33,095 nt of DNA from Burkholderiales bacterium (GTDB taxonomy: Bacteria; Pseudomonadota; Gammaproteobacteria; Burkholderiales; Casimicrobiaceae): positions 1-33,095 of the forward strand of contig JANXUB010000094.1 of NCBI GenBank assembly GCA_025352105.1, in the 5' to 3' direction. Made by a program: the position numbers and the translations under genes. The notes beneath the pieces are model-generated. The model worked only from the letters and a program-made list of their open reading frames with translations, did not search any database and was not told the origin of the DNA. Shown piece by piece: positions 6,189 through 15,049 of the stretch. Each line of letters opens with the position of its first letter. Within the stretch, counting starts at the first letter, position 1.

Positions 6189-7295
6189 CTAACGCAGTTT
6201 GGATTTGTTGACTTGCTTCTCGATCCACAAGCTGTAGCGGCTCATGGCAAAACAGAACGAGAAGTAGATGAGTGTGATGAAAACGTAGCCTTCGAGCTTG
6301 TACGGACGCCAGTCAGCGTCGCCGTTGAGCGCGAGGCCGAGCGAACCGGTCAGCTCATACAGCGACACGATGCCGACGAGCGAGGTATCCTTGAACAGGC
6401 CGATGAAATTGTTCACGATGCTCGGCACCACCATAGCCAACGCCTGCGGCAGGATGATGCGGCCCTGTGTCTGCCAGTACGACAAACCGAGCGACGCTGC
6501 GGCCTCTGCCTGCCCCTTTGGCATGGCTTGCAGCCCTCCGCGCACCACCTCAGCCATGTACGCCGCCGCGAACAGCGTGAGGCCTGCAAGCACGCGAATC
6601 ATCACGTCAATGGTCACGCCCTGTGGCATGAACAACGGGAACATGAACGATGCCATGAACAACACCGAGATCAGCGGCACGCCGCGAATCAATTCAACAT
6701 AAATCGTGCAGAAGGTACGGATCGCTGGAAGCTTGGAGCGCCGCCCCAGCGCAACCGCTATCGCCAGCGGAAATGCCATAACCATCGAAAGGCTTGACAG
6801 CATAATCGTGAGCGGAAGGCCACCCCAACGATCTGTCGTGACTTTGGTGAGGCCCAAAACGTTGCCGTACATCAGCGTGAAGAACGTGCCAATGATCACG
6901 ACCCAAAGCACGAGCAACCATTTGTTCCAGAACGCCCGTGTGCAGCTGGCGACCAGCAGCGCCAACAGCAACAGCGTGGCGACCAGCGGACGCCACTGCA
7001 CTTCCAACGGATAGCGGCCGAAAATAATCAGCCGGTATTTCTCCGTGATTACGCCCCAGCAGGCACCGACGCCGGGCGTGCGACATGCCTCTGCATTCGG
7101 AACCGTGGTGGCGGTCAGGATTGCCCAGTTGACGAACTGTGGGATGAAGTAAAGCAACAAGGCGCCGACCACAAGCGTGGTCAGTGTGCTTTGCCAGTTC
7201 GCGAACAAATTGGCCTTCGCCCAGGGCACCAGGCCCTCGGTTTGCGTCGGCGCAGGGCGAGATGGAAGCGATTGGAAAATGATGGTTTCGGCCAT
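6189..7295 (-). CDS. aapM: general L-amino-acid ABC transporter permease AapM
   Basis: This 368-residue inner-membrane permease belongs to the HisMQ family. A long N-terminal part has early hydrophobic segments and a periplasmic insert with EACRTPGVGACWG. The C-terminal half carries the membrane core, with VELIRGVPLISVLFM and the ATPase-contact loop EVVRGGLQAMPKGQAEAAAS. The extended N-terminus is typical of AapM rather than of short GlnP-type permeases. ATG 7295 lies 3 bases after the aapQ stop, with GGAG just upstream. It should pair with AapQ to form the channel served by AapP and AapJ. Confidence 0.92.
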   Translation of the reverse strand: MAETIIFQSLPSRPAPTQTEGLVPWAKANLFANWQSTLTTLVVGALLLYFIPQFVNWAILTATTVPNAEACRTPGVGACWGVITEKYRLIIFGRYPLEVQWRPLVATLLLLALLVASCTRAFWNKWLLVLWVVIIGTFFTLMYGNVLGLTKVTTDRWGGLPLTIMLSSLSMVMAFPLAIAVALGRRSKLPAIRTFCTIYVELIRGVPLISVLFMASFMFPLFMPQGVTIDVMIRVLAGLTLFAAAYMAEVVRGGLQAMPKGQAEAAASLGLSYWQTQGRIILPQALAMVVPSIVNNFIGLFKDTSLVGIVSLYELTGSLGLALNGDADWRPYKLEGYVFITLIYFSFCFAMSRYSLWIEKQVNKSKLR

Positions 7296-7298
7296 GAT

Positions 7299-8489
7299 CT
7301 AGCGCTCCTGAATGGCCGATTTCGCGTTGTACCAACCCATGAAAATGGAGGTGGACAACGAGGTGGTCAGATACACCAGCATGATGATCGCGATGCATTC
7401 CACGGCGCGTCCGGTCTGGTTCAGCGCCGTGTTGGCGATGGACACGACGTCGGGATAACCGATTGCCACAGCGAGCGAGGAGTTCTTTGTAAGGTTCAAA
7501 AACTGGCTGGTCATCGGCGGGATGATCACGCGCAGCGCTTGCGGTAGCAAAACCTTCTGCATTTCCTGATTTTTGGACAGGCCTAACGCTTGCGAAGCCT
7601 CGCCTTGACCACGCGCTACAGACGAAATACCGGAGCGTACGACCTCCGCGACGAAAGACGCGGTGTAGAGCGTCAAACCGAGCAGCACAGCCAAAAATTC
7701 AGGCGTGAGCGAACCGCCGCCTTCGACCGAGAACTCACCTTTCTTTGGCAGATTGAATTCCGATGGCGCGCCACCGATCAACCAGCCCACGATGCCGAAC
7801 GCGACGACAACGCCAATCGGCGCCCAAACCATGCTGCGCAGCTGGCCCGTCGCTTCAAATTTACCCTGTGCCCAACGGCGATAAAACCAGGCCGCTACCA
7901 ACCCGACAACCAATCCGCCAATCGCCCAGACATGGCCTGAAGCCCAAACCGGTTCGGGGAACGAGAGGCCACCTTTGCTCAAGAAAAATCCGCCCACCTG
8001 CTTCGCGTCCGCAATGTCGGGGAGCAACTCAGTGAAAAGCAAATACCACATCAAAAGCTGAAGTAGCACAGGCACGTTGCGGAAGAATTCCACATAAGCC
8101 TGACACAGGCCGCGCACCAGCCCGTTGCGCGAGAACCGCCCAACGCCAATCATCGTACCGAGGATGGTTGTGAGGATGATGCCTATGATGGCGACCCGCA
8201 GCGTATTGGTAATGCCGATCAGAAAGGCTTTCCAGTACGGGTTGTTGGAGTCGAACGGAAACAGCGATTCACCGATGTCGAAACCAGCGGGCGCGGTGAG
8301 AAAGTCGAAGCCGCTTTTGATGCCGCGAATGCGCATGTTCTCGGCGGTGTTGTGGGCCAGGAACCACACTGCGCCGCCGATCAGCACGACAGCAAGGATT
8401 TGATACATCAGTCCGCGAAAGGCCTGACTTCGCCACGACCAGTCTCGCTTGGTCGGTGGCGTTCGTGGTGCAACTTTGGCTTCGGCCAT
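7299..8489 (-). CDS. aapQ: general L-amino-acid ABC transporter permease AapQ
   Basis: This 396-residue HisMQ-family permease has a long N-terminal region with a transmembrane segment near residues 30-50. A first conserved block contains ITNTLRVAIIGIILTT and YVEFFRNVPVLLQL, and the C-terminal block contains EVVRSGISSVARGQGEAS, the loop that contacts the ATPase. About 100 residues with extra hydrophobic segments sit between the blocks, as in AapQ proteins. It is the second gene of the operon, separated from aapJ by about 250 bases that hold two palindromic elements. Confidence 0.92.
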   Translation of the reverse strand: MAEAKVAPRTPPTKRDWSWRSQAFRGLMYQILAVVLIGGAVWFLAHNTAENMRIRGIKSGFDFLTAPAGFDIGESLFPFDSNNPYWKAFLIGITNTLRVAIIGIILTTILGTMIGVGRFSRNGLVRGLCQAYVEFFRNVPVLLQLLMWYLLFTELLPDIADAKQVGGFFLSKGGLSFPEPVWASGHVWAIGGLVVGLVAAWFYRRWAQGKFEATGQLRSMVWAPIGVVVAFGIVGWLIGGAPSEFNLPKKGEFSVEGGGSLTPEFLAVLLGLTLYTASFVAEVVRSGISSVARGQGEASQALGLSKNQEMQKVLLPQALRVIIPPMTSQFLNLTKNSSLAVAIGYPDVVSIANTALNQTGRAVECIAIIMLVYLTTSLSTSIFMGWYNAKSAIQER

Positions 8490-8572
8490 GCGTTTTTCCC
8501 CGCTAAATTGTTTAGAGCTTTTCGTGTCTTCTTGTTAGAGGGAAGAGGCTGCCAGCAGCCCCCTCACCCTAA

Positions 8573-8595
8573 CCCTCTCCCGCGAGGGGAGAGGG
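8573..8595. repeat. GC-rich palindromic intergenic repeat
   Basis: CCCTCTCCC (8573-8581) and GGGAGAGGG (8587-8595) form a short hairpin preceded by CCTCACCCTAAC. The same motif, with variations, occurs at 11990-12053, 12108-12130 and 18809-18971. It is a REP-like intergenic element common in many proteobacteria. Confidence 0.7.
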
Positions 8596-8618
8596 GACTA
8601 CTGCGCCACCAGAGGAGC

Positions 8619-8747
8619 GTTCGCTAGGCGATTGCCGTAGCGAGCGGGATGCATTGCTAGGCAACCGTTGGCGACGCGTACTTTAGGTACGCGAGCCGAC
8701 GGGCAACGACGCAATGCGCCCGCGCAGTAGGCAAGCGCCTAGCGAAC
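8619..8747. repeat. large foldback element between aapJ and aapQ
   Basis: The ends are a perfect 12-base inverted repeat: GTTCGCTAGGCG at 8619 and its complement ending at 8747. The arms continue as an imperfect match of roughly 60 bases to a central GCGTAC-TTTAG-GTACGC loop. The right end covers the last codons and the TAG of aapJ. In RNA this would be a long stem directly after the binding-protein message. It could act like the malE-malF REP hairpin, protecting the upstream message and lowering permease expression, but that is inference. Confidence 0.72.
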
Positions 8748-9770
8748 AGGGTAGGCGTACATGAGCCCGCCTTTGTTCCACAGATTGTTAGCACCGCGTG
8801 GCAATTTCAGTGGCGATTTCGGGCCGACGTTGCGCTCGAACATTTCACCGTAGTTGCCGGATGCTTTCAACGCCTTGGCCATCCACTCTTTGTCCAGACC
8901 GAGCAGCTTGCCCGTATCTTCGGTGGTGCCCAAGATGCGCTGCACGACTGGATCCTGGCTGGTTTTCATCTGATCAACGTTGGCTTGTGTGATGCCATAC
9001 TCTTCGGCTTCGAGCAGACCATAAATTACCCACTTGACGATGGCAAACCACTCGTCGTCACCACGGCGAACCATTGGGCCGAGTGGCTCTTTGGAAATCA
9101 GCTGTGGCAGGATCACATGGTCATCCGGAACCTTCGCTTCTTTGTTACGAACCGAGGCGAGGCCCGATGCGTCTGTCGTGTAGGCGATGCAACGGCCAGC
9201 GAAGTACGCGCCGGTTGCGGCTTCCACTTTTTCGAACACGACGGGCTTGATGCCGAGACCGTTGGCTTTCGAGAAGTCGGTCAGGTTTTTCTCAGTGGTC
9301 GTTCCCGATTGCACGCAAACGGTTTGGCCCTTCAACTGCTTTGCGTCCTTGATCTTCGACTTGGTCGTGACCATGAAGCCTTGACCGTCGTAGTACGTCA
9401 CGGCGGTTTGATGCAGACCGAGCGACGCATCACGGGTCAACGAGAACGTGGTGTTCCGCGCGAGGATGTCGATTTCGCCAGATTGCAGGGCAGCGAAACG
9501 CTGTTGTGCATTCAGTGGAACCCATTTGATTTTGGTCGCGTCGCCCAGGACGGCTGCTGCGATTGCTTTGCAAGTGTCAGCGTCGATGCCGGTCCAGTTG
9601 CCAGCGGCATCTGCTTGCGAAAATCCAGCGAGTCCAGTGTTCACGCCGCAAACGATTTGCCCTTTGGCCTTGATCGCATCGAGTGTTTTGCCAGCGTGGG
9701 CGGGCAGGGCGGTCAATGCGGTAGCGGCCAGCATGGCGCTGAATGCGACTTTGAGTCGTGTGTTAATCAT
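8739..9770 (-). CDS. aapJ: general L-amino-acid ABC transporter periplasmic binding protein
   Basis: This 343-residue binding protein has a Sec signal peptide (about residues 1-26, ending LPAHA), then the family-3 solute-binding fold. Typical blocks are KGQIVCGVNTGLAGFS, GIDADTCKAIAAAVLGD, LQSGEIDILARNTTFSLTRD and VCVQSGTT. It captures amino acids in the periplasm and delivers them to AapQM. ATG 9770 has AAGGAG at a good distance. It is the first gene of the operon and is preceded by a sigma-54-type promoter at 9892-9906. Its 3' end is embedded in the foldback element at 8619-8747. Confidence 0.93.
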   Translation of the reverse strand: MINTRLKVAFSAMLAATALTALPAHAGKTLDAIKAKGQIVCGVNTGLAGFSQADAAGNWTGIDADTCKAIAAAVLGDATKIKWVPLNAQQRFAALQSGEIDILARNTTFSLTRDASLGLHQTAVTYYDGQGFMVTTKSKIKDAKQLKGQTVCVQSGTTTEKNLTDFSKANGLGIKPVVFEKVEAATGAYFAGRCIAYTTDASGLASVRNKEAKVPDDHVILPQLISKEPLGPMVRRGDDEWFAIVKWVIYGLLEAEEYGITQANVDQMKTSQDPVVQRILGTTEDTGKLLGLDKEWMAKALKASGNYGEMFERNVGPKSPLKLPRGANNLWNKGGLMYAYPVR

Positions 9771-9891
9771 TAAGCAGTCTCCTTCAAGAAAAAGTTTTGA
9801 ACGTATTTGGTTCGGATAGCCCGTCGGGGCACCGTTACGGTTTTGGTGCGTTCACTGGCGATTACACCAGAGAATCAGATCGCTTGCATAC

Positions 9892-9906
9892 GCAAACGGC
9901 ATGCCA
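9892..9906 (-). promoter_or_regulatory. sigma-54-type promoter of aapJQMP
   Basis: On the minus strand, TGGCAT-N5-TTGC matches the -24/-12 consensus with correct GG-to-GC spacing. It lies about 122 bases upstream of the aapJ ATG, leaving a leader of roughly 110 bases. Amino-acid uptake operons are often under NtrC/RpoN nitrogen control, which fits. I did not locate a clear NtrC site. Confidence 0.65.
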
Positions 9907-9977
9907 TGATACGGAATTTAGAAATGGCGCGCGCGGCGTTGCGCACTTCGGGAAATCCCTAATCCAATGTTCTGAGG

Positions 9978-11951
9978 TCACCCAATCAGGTGAAGTTCGA
10001 GTGAGGCGACGCCCGTTTGCGTGCCGAGCAACACCACTGCATCGCCCGCCTCAAATACAAAATCATCCTCGGGGCGCGTGAGTCGTGCGCCGCCGCGCCT
10101 TACGTGAGTGATCTCAACGTCGCTGCCGCGAAAATTGGCCGCTATTTCGCCCCACGGGCGTCCACTGGCATTCGCCGACGCAGCCAGATGAACCGTGTGC
10201 AACACGCGCGCATCATCCTCGCTTTCATTGCCGTCGCTAGCACCGCGATAGAACCCCTGAAACAAGCTGTAGCGCTCTTCGCGCACCGCGCGGATGCGCC
10301 GGAGCACCTGCGACAACGGTGTGCCGAGTAGCAAGAGTGAGTGGGAAGCCAGCATCAGCGAGCCTTCCAGGATTTCCGGAACCACCTCGGTCGCGCCGGC
10401 CGCGAGCAGACGATCAATCGGTTCGTCATCGGTGGTACGCACCACGATGGGGAGTTCCGGGCGGATCGCCTTGGCGGAAGCGATGATTTTTAGTGCGGCG
10501 TCGACGTCGGCAAACGAAACCACCAGCGCGCTGGCGCGCTCAGCGCCAGCCGCAATTAACGCCTCCCTGCGCTGGGCGTCACCGAATACGACATTGCCGC
10601 TGCCCGAGCTGCCCATGGCTTCACGCACGCGCTCTGGGTCGTGATCGAGCGCCACGAATCGAACCTGCTCCGACTCCAGCAAACGCGCCAGAAACTGCCC
10701 GCTGCGACCATAGCCGCAGATGATCACATGGTTCTGCCGCTCCATGCTCTCGGTGGCGATTTTGAAAATATCAGCTGAGCGCGCGAGGAAGTCGTTTGCC
10801 GTAATTCGCTTGTTAATGCGTTCAGCCAGTCGCGGCAAAAACGGCGCGGCGAGCATCGAAATCAGCATGGCGGCAATGGCGATCTGCGCGGCGCGAGCGT
10901 CCAGCGCGCCGGTGGTCATTCCGAGCGTCAGGATCACAAAGCCGAACTCACCGGCAGAGGCCAACAGGGACGCTGCAATATTCGCGTCCGCCGTTTTCAG
11001 CCCAAATCGGCGGGCGAGCGGCTGCAAAATAAGCGCCTTGCCGCCTAGCAAAAATACCAGCGTCAGCAGCACCCAGCCCAGCTGCGACGCCACGAACGGG
11101 CCATCAAGCTGCATGCCGACCGAGATGAAAAACATGCCGAGCAGCACATCGCGAAACGGCCGGATGTCGTCTTCCACTTGGTGCTTGTATTCGGTCTCGG
11201 CGATCAGCATGCCGGCCACGAACGCGCCCAGCGCATGCGGCAGGCCCGCAAGGTGACATAGCCATGCCAAAAACAGCGTCACCAGCAACACGTTGAGCAT
11301 GAACAGTTCGCTCGTTTTGCGCTGCGCGACGATACGGAACCACGCTCGCAGCACGGGCTGCCCAAAGCCAAGCAGCAGCCCGAGCAGCACCACGACTTTG
11401 AGCGCGATCCAGCCGATCTCGACGACCGTCATGCCAGCACCCACGCCCAGCGCAGGCAGCAGGATCAAGAGCGGCACCACGGCCAGATCCTGAAACAGCA
11501 GCACGCCGATGACCGGCTTGGCTACGGGCGAAGACAGCTCGTTTCGTTCCGCGAGAAGCTTGATACCAATTGCGGTTGACGACATCGCCAGTGCCGCGCC
11601 GAGCACGATAGACGAGGCCAATGTTTGCGAAAGCGCCAACGCCAACAATGCAAACAACAATAGAGACAATGCATACTGCGCCGAGCCCAAACCGAGTACC
11701 AGCCGCCGCATCGAGCGGAACTGCGGCAACGAAAATTCGAGCCCGATCGAGAACATCAAAAACACGATGCCGTATTCCGCAATCGCTCGCGCCTGCTCGG
11801 AATCCGGGATCAGCTTGAACGCCTGCGGCCCGAGCAGCATGCCCACTACCAGATACCCCAACAGCGACGGCAACCCCAAGCGCCGACATATCCCCACCGA
11901 CAGCACGCTGGCGGCGAGCACGATGACGATGAGGGCAAGCGGGGAATTCAT
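9978..11951 (-). CDS. CPA2-family cation/proton antiporter with RCK domain (KefB/YbaL type)
   Basis: This 657-residue membrane protein has about twelve hydrophobic segments over residues 1-390, including the CPA2 motifs YGIVFLMFSIGLEFS, VLLFQDLAVVPLL and HALGAFVAGMLIAETEY. A TrkA-N/RCK nucleotide-binding domain follows (HVIICGYGRSG near residue 410, then DHDPERV), and a TrkA-C domain forms the last ~90 residues. It probably exchanges potassium or sodium for protons and is gated by nucleotide or ligand. ATG 11951 gives MNSPLAL with CGGAG upstream; the frame extends to 12074 but only through repeat DNA. KefB, KefC and YbaL cannot be separated from sequence alone. It shares the neighbourhood with the kup gene. 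Confidence 0.88.
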   Translation of the reverse strand: MNSPLALIVIVLAASVLSVGICRRLGLPSLLGYLVVGMLLGPQAFKLIPDSEQARAIAEYGIVFLMFSIGLEFSLPQFRSMRRLVLGLGSAQYALSLLLFALLALALSQTLASSIVLGAALAMSSTAIGIKLLAERNELSSPVAKPVIGVLLFQDLAVVPLLILLPALGVGAGMTVVEIGWIALKVVVLLGLLLGFGQPVLRAWFRIVAQRKTSELFMLNVLLVTLFLAWLCHLAGLPHALGAFVAGMLIAETEYKHQVEDDIRPFRDVLLGMFFISVGMQLDGPFVASQLGWVLLTLVFLLGGKALILQPLARRFGLKTADANIAASLLASAGEFGFVILTLGMTTGALDARAAQIAIAAMLISMLAAPFLPRLAERINKRITANDFLARSADIFKIATESMERQNHVIICGYGRSGQFLARLLESEQVRFVALDHDPERVREAMGSSGSGNVVFGDAQRREALIAAGAERASALVVSFADVDAALKIIASAKAIRPELPIVVRTTDDEPIDRLLAAGATEVVPEILEGSLMLASHSLLLLGTPLSQVLRRIRAVREERYSLFQGFYRGASDGNESEDDARVLHTVHLAASANASGRPWGEIAANFRGSDVEITHVRRGGARLTRPEDDFVFEAGDAVVLLGTQTGVASLELHLIG

Positions 11952-11989
11952 GTTGACTCCGAATCTAGCATCCTCCTGCGAAGTGTGCT

Positions 11990-12053
11990 CCCCTCTCCCC
12001 CGGAGCAGAAGCCAACTGGCGCAAGTTTGCGCCCGGGGCTGGGGGAGAGGGGG
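11990..12053. repeat. palindromic intergenic repeat with inner hairpin
   Basis: CCCCTCTCCCCC (11990-12001) pairs with GGGGGAGAGGGG (12041-12052). Inside lies the near-perfect palindrome GGCGCAAGTTTGCGCC (12018-12033). It lies in the divergent spacer between the antiporter gene and the phosphatidyltransferase gene, so promoters there must work around it. Confidence 0.7.
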
Positions 12054-12107
12054 ACGGTTGCGATGCAACACCATCTGCGTTAACTCTCAGCTTCCCCCTC
12101 GCCCTAA

Positions 12108-12130
12108 CCCTCTCCCTCCTGGGGAGAGGG
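12108..12130. repeat. GC-rich palindromic intergenic repeat
   Basis: CCCTCTCCC and GGGAGAGGG arms flank a 5-base loop, preceded by CCTCGCCCTAAC. It is the same family as the element at 8573-8595 and lies 44 bases before the next gene start. Confidence 0.7.
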
Positions 12131-12174
12131 GACAGAACCCGCAACGACGTTTGCGCCTCGCCTACACTCCCCCG

Positions 12175-12786
12175 ATGCTTGACCGCTTCGCACTTCCGTT
12201 GTTTGCCGCGCCACACCGCCTCGTCGCGCGCGCTTGTTTGCGTACGGGCCTCAGCGCAAACGCAGTGACGATGTTCGGTGCCGTGATTGGTCTGGCCGCG
12301 TTGCCAACGCTCGCCGCGCAGCACTACGATTGGGCGCTTGCCTTGATTTTGTTGAATCGCTTTCTCGACGGCGTCGACGGCACGATGGCACGCACCGGCT
12401 CGGCTGGCCCCACAGATCGTGGCGCGTTCCTCGATACGGTCTGCGACTTTTTGTTCTATGCCGCCGTGCCGCTCGGTTTCGCGCTGGCCGGGCCCGCCAC
12501 CAACGCGCTACCGGCGGCCGTGCTGCTCGCCAGCTTCATCGGCACCGCTTCCACATTCCTCGCCTTCGCCGTCGCCGCCGCCAAACGCGGCATGATGAGC
12601 CCAACGTACCCGAACAAAGGCTTCTACTACCTCGGCGGGCTCACGGAAGGGACGGAGACGATTCTCGTGTTTTGTGCGATGTGCCTGTGGCCGCAGCACT
12701 TCGCTTGGCTCGCTTACGGCTTAGCTGCGGCCTGCGCGGTGACGACCGTAACGCGGCTTTATTTTGGGGCGAAAAGTTTGCGTTGA
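12175..12786 (+). CDS. CDP-alcohol phosphatidyltransferase family protein
   Basis: This 203-residue membrane enzyme carries the family signature DG-x2-DG-x2-AR-x8-G-x3-D-x3-D starting at about residue 65. The four Asp residues bind the metal and CDP-lipid. Hydrophobic segments flank it. Members transfer a phosphatidyl group from CDP-diacylglycerol, or a related CDP-alcohol, to an acceptor alcohol to make phospholipids. The acceptor cannot be told here; it is not clearly PgsA or PssA. ATG 12175 begins MLDRFALPLF, where similarity to the family starts, but no strong ribosome site is seen. It stands alone between two palindromic-repeat spacers. Confidence 0.87.
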   Translation: MLDRFALPLFAAPHRLVARACLRTGLSANAVTMFGAVIGLAALPTLAAQHYDWALALILLNRFLDGVDGTMARTGSAGPTDRGAFLDTVCDFLFYAAVPLGFALAGPATNALPAAVLLASFIGTASTFLAFAVAAAKRGMMSPTYPNKGFYYLGGLTEGTETILVFCAMCLWPQHFAWLAYGLAAACAVTTVTRLYFGAKSLR

Positions 12787-12903
12787 ATTCGTCGCTTGCC
12801 GGCTGATCCGCCTTTAGCATCGAGCCGCGTCCGCTTTCTCGTCAGCGGATTCGCGGGCCAGACGACAACGCTGCACGCTGCAAGGGACATTTGCTCAAGT
12901 GAT

Positions 12904-13018
12904 AGCTTTTTCGTTGAAGTCCATACTTCACAGGGGCTGGAAAGAGAAAATTGTAGAAGTCGACTAAAGCCGATTTCATCATTTAGCCCCTGTGTAACGG
13001 CGATTTCAAAAAAAAGCT
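12904..13018. repeat. foldback element downstream of kup
   Basis: Outer arms AGCTTTTT (12904) and AAAAAGCT (ending 13018), and inner perfect 10-base arms CACAGGGGCT (12929-12938) and AGCCCCTGTG (12985-12994), lie at nearly equal distances on each side. Together they make a ~115-base imperfect hairpin with a ~46-base internal region. It lies between the ends of two convergent genes, so it may be a small mobile (MITE-like) element or a 3' UTR structure. I do not recognise a named family. Confidence 0.5.
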
Positions 13019-13022
13019 GACG

Positions 13023-14939
13023 CTAAAACTTAACCTGAGCACCCAGTTCCAGCACGCGATTGGTCGGAATCTGGAAGTACGCCGTTGCTGACTGCGCATT
13101 CCGTGCCATCAGGCTGAACAGCCGTTGCCGCCAGACTGAAATGCGCTGGCATTGTGTTGGCACCAGCACCTCGCGCGAGACGAAGAATGAGGTGTCCATC
13201 ATCTCAACATCAATCTTGTGATCTTTGGCGGCAATGGTCAGCGCTTTCGGAATGTCCGGCGCATTCATGAACCCGTAATTGACCACCATTTTGTAGAAGC
13301 CGTTGCCCATGTCCTCGACCTGCACGCGCCGGGCGCGCGTAATGAGCGGCACGTCCTGAAAGTGCACATGCAGCACAATGTTTTTCTCATGCAGAACTTT
13401 GTTGTGCTTCAAGTTATGCAGCATCGCGGCGGGCATTTCGTCGGGCGTGGAGGTCATGAAGACAGCCGTTCCCTGAACGCGCGTCGCGTCCCGCGACAAA
13501 GCGACGATCATCGGCGCGAGCGGCAATGCGGTTTGTCGGCGCTGCTCGGCCATCAGACTGCGCCCGCGCTTCCATGTCGTCATGAACACCAGAATCACCG
13601 AGGCGACCAACAGCGGAAACCAGCCGCCATCGGGAATTTTGATCGCGGTGGACGCAAGGAGCGCGATGTCCACGAGGGCAAACACGGTGACGGCGGCTGC
13701 CGCAGCGAAGCGGTTCCACTTCCACAAGCTCACCGCGACCACCGCAAACAACACCGTATCGATGGCCATAGCACCGGTCACGGCAAGGCCGTAGGCCGCC
13801 GCCAGATTGTCGGTGCTGCGGAACGACAGGACGACGATCAACACCAGCACAAACAGCGTCCAGTTCACGGCCGGCAGATAAATCTGCCCCTCGGAGCGAT
13901 GCGAGGTGTGGATCACCTGCATACGTGGCAAAAAGCCCAGTTGAATCCCTTGCCGCGCAATTGAAAACGCGCCAGAAATGACGGCTTGCGACGCGATGAT
14001 CGACGCCAGGCCCGCCAGAATTACCATCGGAATCAAAAACGAATGCGGCACCTGATCGTAGAAGGGGTGCATCGTGCACTGCGCCTTGCCCGCGCAGGTT
14101 TTGAGGATCAACGCGCCCTGCCCAAAATAATTGATCACCAGCATCGGCATCACAAAGCTGAACCACGCCACGCGAATCGGTTTCCGCCCGAAATGCCCCA
14201 TGTCCGCGTACAGCGCTTCTGCCCCCGTCACGGCAAGCACCGCCGAGCCCAACACCACGATGAAGAGGCCCGGGTTGTGAATCAAAAAAGACAGCGCGTA
14301 CATCGGATTGAGCGCGGCAAACACCGCCGGGTTCGATGCGCTGTGATAAATCCCGAGCCCGCCCAAAACCAGAAACCACACGACCATGATCGGCCCGAAA
14401 AACGCGCTGACCTTGCCAGTGCCCGTGCGCTGCACGTAGAACAAGCCGATTAGGATCACGACCGTGACCGGCACAACGGCGACCAGCCAGTCTTCGTTGA
14501 TTTCCTTGAGTCCTTCCATCGCGCCCAGCACCGACACGGCGGGCGTGATGATGGAATCACCAAAAAACAGCGACACACCGAAGATGCCGAGCAGCGTCAG
14601 CAGGCGCCGTTTGGTGCCAGCGGTGGCAGTGCGCAGCGCCATCGACAGCAAAATCATGGTGCCGCCTTCGCCCTGATTGTCGGCGCGCAAAATCACCATC
14701 GCGTACTTCACCGACACCACAATCGTCAGCACCCAAAAGATCAGCGACAACAGGCCGAACACGTTCGCCTCGGTGAGCGCGATGCTGTGAGCTTTGTTGA
14801 AGAACACCTCTTTTAAGGTGTAGAGCGGTGAGGTCCCAATGTCGCCATAGACGACGCCAATGGCGCCGAGGGACAGGGCCGCCAGTCGCGCCCCCTTGAC
14901 GTCTTTGGGAGGGTGCGCGCTGGACGCGTGTGAACTCAT
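13023..14939 (-). CDS. kup: Kup-type potassium transporter
   Basis: This 638-residue protein is the KUP/HAK potassium uptake permease, a K+/H+ symporter in the inner membrane. The diagnostic N-terminal block GVVYGDIGTSPLYTLKE is at about residues 28-45, followed by ADNQGEGG, FGDSIITPAVSVLGA and the EALYADMGHFG block. About twelve hydrophobic segments fill residues 20-460, and a soluble C-terminal domain follows. Length is normal. ATG 14939 is where the Kup family usually starts; the ribosome site is weak. It is transcribed alone, convergent with the phosphatidyltransferase gene. With the nearby RCK-domain antiporter it suggests a small monovalent-cation cluster. Confidence 0.95.
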   Translation of the reverse strand: MSSHASSAHPPKDVKGARLAALSLGAIGVVYGDIGTSPLYTLKEVFFNKAHSIALTEANVFGLLSLIFWVLTIVVSVKYAMVILRADNQGEGGTMILLSMALRTATAGTKRRLLTLLGIFGVSLFFGDSIITPAVSVLGAMEGLKEINEDWLVAVVPVTVVILIGLFYVQRTGTGKVSAFFGPIMVVWFLVLGGLGIYHSASNPAVFAALNPMYALSFLIHNPGLFIVVLGSAVLAVTGAEALYADMGHFGRKPIRVAWFSFVMPMLVINYFGQGALILKTCAGKAQCTMHPFYDQVPHSFLIPMVILAGLASIIASQAVISGAFSIARQGIQLGFLPRMQVIHTSHRSEGQIYLPAVNWTLFVLVLIVVLSFRSTDNLAAAYGLAVTGAMAIDTVLFAVVAVSLWKWNRFAAAAAVTVFALVDIALLASTAIKIPDGGWFPLLVASVILVFMTTWKRGRSLMAEQRRQTALPLAPMIVALSRDATRVQGTAVFMTSTPDEMPAAMLHNLKHNKVLHEKNIVLHVHFQDVPLITRARRVQVEDMGNGFYKMVVNYGFMNAPDIPKALTIAAKDHKIDVEMMDTSFFVSREVLVPTQCQRISVWRQRLFSLMARNAQSATAYFQIPTNRVLELGAQVKF

Positions 14940-15049
14940 GTGAGATTCATCTTCATGTTCAAGAGCGCGGATTGTATGCCTGCGCAGACGTTTTTGTGCG
15001 GCGCAACAAAATATTAGGCAATCCGCCTAAAAACCTTGCCCCATGCCAA

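Noticed and set aside
5856..6797. 313-residue plus-strand frame
   Set aside because: Antisense to aapP and aapM, which have full family motifs; low-complexity His/Arg/Glu-rich translation typical of a shadow frame.
8573..8747. CRISPR-like repeats
   Set aside because: Elements are single palindromes, not regularly spaced direct repeats with unique spacers, and no cas genes are present.
13414..14379. 321-residue minus-strand frame
   Set aside because: Alternate frame inside kup; kup is complete and unmistakable in its own frame.
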